DNA of 64,000 bases from Nemertoderma westbladi (lineage: Eukaryota; Xenacoelomorpha; Nemertodermatida; Nemertodermatidae): NCBI GenBank assembly GCA_032718475.1, contig JAUCBJ010008807.1, forward strand, positions 1 to 64,000, written 5' to 3'. The notes beneath the pieces were generated by a model. That model saw nothing but the letters and a program-made list of their open reading frames with translations. It did not search any database and was not told where the DNA came from. Numbering within the stretch: position 1 is the first letter of the stretch; each line of letters begins with the position of its first letter. Below, one piece after another: positions 61,816 through 64,000 of the stretch. The translations under genes were made by a program, and so were the position numbers.

Positions 61816-64000
61816 GTGAATGTTATCCCGAATATATGCAAAATCAATGCATAATCTCCTCTCTTGCGACATTTTTCCACTCTGCACATCTTGGGTCAGA
61901 CCCCTATGGTCTGATAAGTAAACAAATGGATACGAATAATGCGTTAGTGAATGAAGAAAGACATGCAAGTATCCTCCCAAATCGACACCTTCAACAAGTG
62001 AAAAGGTCTCAGCAGATAATGTACTCTTTGTTACCCGCTTTGTGCAGCGACTGCACCAATATATCAAATGACATCCCCAAAAAATACAGATACCCATCCT
62101 AGATGGATTGCCAAATGAAGAATCTGTAAATATATATAAAGATTCCAGTTTGTCATTAGTAGTAGGGAATTTGATGGTAATTATTTCGCATTTCAATTTT
62201 CTGACAATTTTGTGCAAGCTACAAATATCATTAAGCGTTGGTTGCTGAATCTGTGATAAGGTTCCCACAAAAAAGGCTATGTCGGGACGAGTGTTAGTGG
62301 ATATCCACATCAATTTCCCAAGCAGTGATTTGAAGTAATGGTATATATCCTTGGATTCTGAATTCTGAAAGGATTCCATGCTTGAACAGGACAAAGATTG
62401 AATGAAAGGATCTTGAGAAATTTCGAATCCACCATATTCCATTGTACGTACGAAAACACCAAGAAATTTTACCCAATTACAACTGACATCTGTTATCTTT
62501 CCAACACTGAGATTTGATTGGATTCCATCAATAAATGTAGATGATATTTCACTGCTTCCTGCTATTGCTATATCATCGACATGTGTGGCAATGATTGCAA
62601 TTAGATTGTCTTCTACTGACATTAAGGAATACATAGCAGGGTCTAGTTTGTTTTGTTGACATCCTAGTTTCTCTAATTCACTTTTAAGTTTAACAAACCA
62701 ATGTCGTGATGCATCCTGTAAACCATAAATTGACTTCTTCAATTTCCAGTATACACATCTCTTGTTCTCTCTCAAATATTCTTCTGGTGGAATCACATAA
62801 ACAATCCTCTCATCCGGTAATTTGCCATTCTGTAAGAATGCACGTTTTATATCCACTATCCATAATTTCCAGTTCAATCTAGCAGCAACTGAAAGCAAAG
62901 TCCGTATTGACATCTTCTCACATGTTGGTGCAAAGGATATAGGAGTATCATTATCTTGAAACCCTTTGGCTACAAGGCGAGCCTTTATAGTTTGAATACT
63001 ATCAACATATTTTAAGTCAATTACCCATCTTGTTGATACAATATTGGCATTAGGTGATAATTCACTCTCATCAACTTCAGTATATACATTATTATCCAGC
63101 CAATTGGAGAGTTCTTTTTCTTTTGCCTCAGCTACCTCACAACTATATTCTTCTTGTATTTTCTTGTCAATGTTATTCTGTGAAATATGACCGGCAGAGT
63201 AGCCATATCGCTCAGGTGGTTTATGTACTCGGCGGGGATATTGCTTTCTATCTACAATTGGCTCTGTGTGTTCTTCATCATTCCGACAATCTTCCATAGT
63301 ATTACTAGAATTCATAGACTGCAAGTTAGAGATAGGAGTATTCACACTATCATTAGTCATTTCATTGTCTGACAAGGGATGTAAATTCAAGCTACTGCTA
63401 TAATTAGCAGTATCTTGGATATCATTGGTTTCTCTCTCATTAGTATCATTGCTATAGCTGCCATGATCTTGTATAAGATGTTCTGAGTGTACTATTTCAT
63501 CATCTTCAATGTATTGGCAGGGTTCTGATAGTAAATCCTCTTTACTATCAGCTGATGGACTCTCATTTGAAACATATTGATTATAATAACCATTATCAAT
63601 TCGTATTTTGGATCTATGGGTTCGTATGTATTTCGAGCCATGAGCTACTAATATTTCGGCTCCATTTATCCCAACTACTTTCGCTGGACCACACCATTTT
63701 TCATCCTGATAAGAAAAATAGTATACTTTATCACCCATAGAAATGCCTTTATTCGTAGGTCTTACATTCTTTAATAATGCTCTCCGGATCCTAGTTGATG
63801 AATCCGCTTTTGCAAATTCTATTCGAACCTGATTCAGTAATGCTATATGATCAATAGCAGACTTACTTATTGAAGTAGCATTGTCTAATGCACTTATATT
63901 ATCAGTAAGTATATTTCCTATATTTGGCCCTCTGCCAAACATTATTTGATGTGGTGAAAATCCATTATTAGCAGGCCAGGCATTTTTAACAAAGGAAGCC
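61798..64000 (-). CDS. Ty1/copia-type Pol, 3' part (integrase end, RT, RNase H), open to the window edge
   Basis: The frame is open from the right edge (AWPANNGFSPHQIMFGRGPN, the end of integrase) to a stop at 61798. After a variable linker comes the copia RT (RVT_2): TRWVIDLKYVDSIQTIKARL, VDIKRAFLQNGKLPDER, CVYWKLKKSIYGLQDASRHW and the catalytic THVDDIAIAGSSE, then MWISTNTRPDIAFFVGTLSQ. RNase H follows with LYIFTDSSFGNPSRMG and STLSAETFSLVEGVD. It breaks off after IDFAYIRDNIHQTG, about 40 residues before the usual copia end (the ADxLTK-type tail). The sequence style is that of animal copia lineages such as GalEa-like elements (inference). The N-terminal gag and integrase core lie beyond the edge. 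Confidence 0.92.
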   Translation of the reverse strand, partial: ASFVKNAWPANNGFSPHQIMFGRGPNIGNILTDNISALDNATSISKSAIDHIALLNQVRIEFAKADSSTRIRRALLKNVRPTNKGISMGDKVYYFSYQDEKWCGPAKVVGINGAEILVAHGSKYIRTHRSKIRIDNGYYNQYVSNESPSADSKEDLLSEPCQYIEDDEIVHSEHLIQDHGSYSNDTNERETNDIQDTANYSSSLNLHPLSDNEMTNDSVNTPISNLQSMNSSNTMEDCRNDEEHTEPIVDRKQYPRRVHKPPERYGYSAGHISQNNIDKKIQEEYSCEVAEAKEKELSNWLDNNVYTEVDESELSPNANIVSTRWVIDLKYVDSIQTIKARLVAKGFQDNDTPISFAPTCEKMSIRTLLSVAARLNWKLWIVDIKRAFLQNGKLPDERIVYVIPPEEYLRENKRCVYWKLKKSIYGLQDASRHWFVKLKSELEKLGCQQNKLDPAMYSLMSVEDNLIAIIATHVDDIAIAGSSEISSTFIDGIQSNLSVGKITDVSCNWVKFLGVFVRTMEYGGFEISQDPFIQSLSCSSMESFQNSESKDIYHYFKSLLGKLMWISTNTRPDIAFFVGTLSQIQQPTLNDICSLHKIVRKLKCEIITIKFPTTNDKLESLYIFTDSSFGNPSRMGICIFWGCHLIYWCSRCTKRVTKSTLSAETFSLVEGVDLGGYLHVFLHSLTHYSYPFVYLSDHRGLTQDVQSGKMSQERRLCIDFAYIRDNIHQTGVM

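Noticed and set aside
1-64000. A new multi-gene defence, biosynthetic or toxin system
   Set aside because: No cluster of co-oriented accessory genes exists. Apart from PAN3, the TTLL10-like gene and one unknown broken gene, all long frames are retroelement proteins or repeat shadows.

Overview
This is metazoan nuclear DNA: AT-rich, intron-containing and heavily loaded with transposable elements. Two host genes are recognisable with confidence. The first is PAN3 (deadenylase subunit), with six phase-compatible exons spread over about 32 kb on the + strand. The second is an intronless TTLL10-like tubulin-ligase-family gene (17350-18885) lying inside the largest PAN3 intron, on the same strand. 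The mix of retroelements (copia with an animal-type pol, BEL/Pao, Ty3/gypsy, several APE-type LINE lineages) and of long foldback/MITE-like repeats suggests a marine invertebrate, most likely a lophotrochozoan such as a mollusc. That placement is inference; nothing here identifies the species.

Layout. 1-983: an open frame on the - strand leaving the left edge, possibly a retroelement gag, followed by a 1.8-kb block with inverted TGTAGCGC/GCGCTACA ends. 3102-5429: a recent, apparently identical 1,164-bp tandem duplication around a LINE 3' end. 5.6-9.5 kb: nested foldback repeats and AT-rich tandem arrays. 10.2-42.2 kb: the PAN3 gene. Its introns carry the TTLL10-like gene, four LINE lineages or fragments, a roughly 3.4-kb nearly complete LINE (29641-33041), an internally deleted LINE copy with a visible 12-bp target-site duplication (37898-40099), and many foldback elements. 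42.2-49.3 kb: intergenic DNA with MITEs, a long-TIR element and another degraded LINE. 49.37-50.77 kb: a 33-bp minisatellite that is open in several frames, abutting a truncated Ty3/gypsy element with a clear LTR and primer binding site (50771 to about 53000). 54.2-55.8 kb: an unrecognised - strand gene-like region broken by at least three frameshifts. 57.4-64 kb: a BEL/Pao pol with a long intact ORF joined at about 61800 to the 3' part of a copia pol, a chimeric junction of two retroelement superfamilies.

How the genes work together. PAN3 recruits the PAN2 nuclease to poly(A)-binding protein on mRNA tails. TTLL10-type proteins act on polyglycylated substrates. They share a locus, not a pathway. 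I found no operon-like or defence-like system, no CRISPR array and no rRNA. The most unusual features are structural: a single-exon gene nested in an intron, dense foldback families that share a TTCTAGAA core, a MITE with a tRNA-like loop, retroelement chimeras and deletion derivatives, and a frameshifted gene of unknown family.
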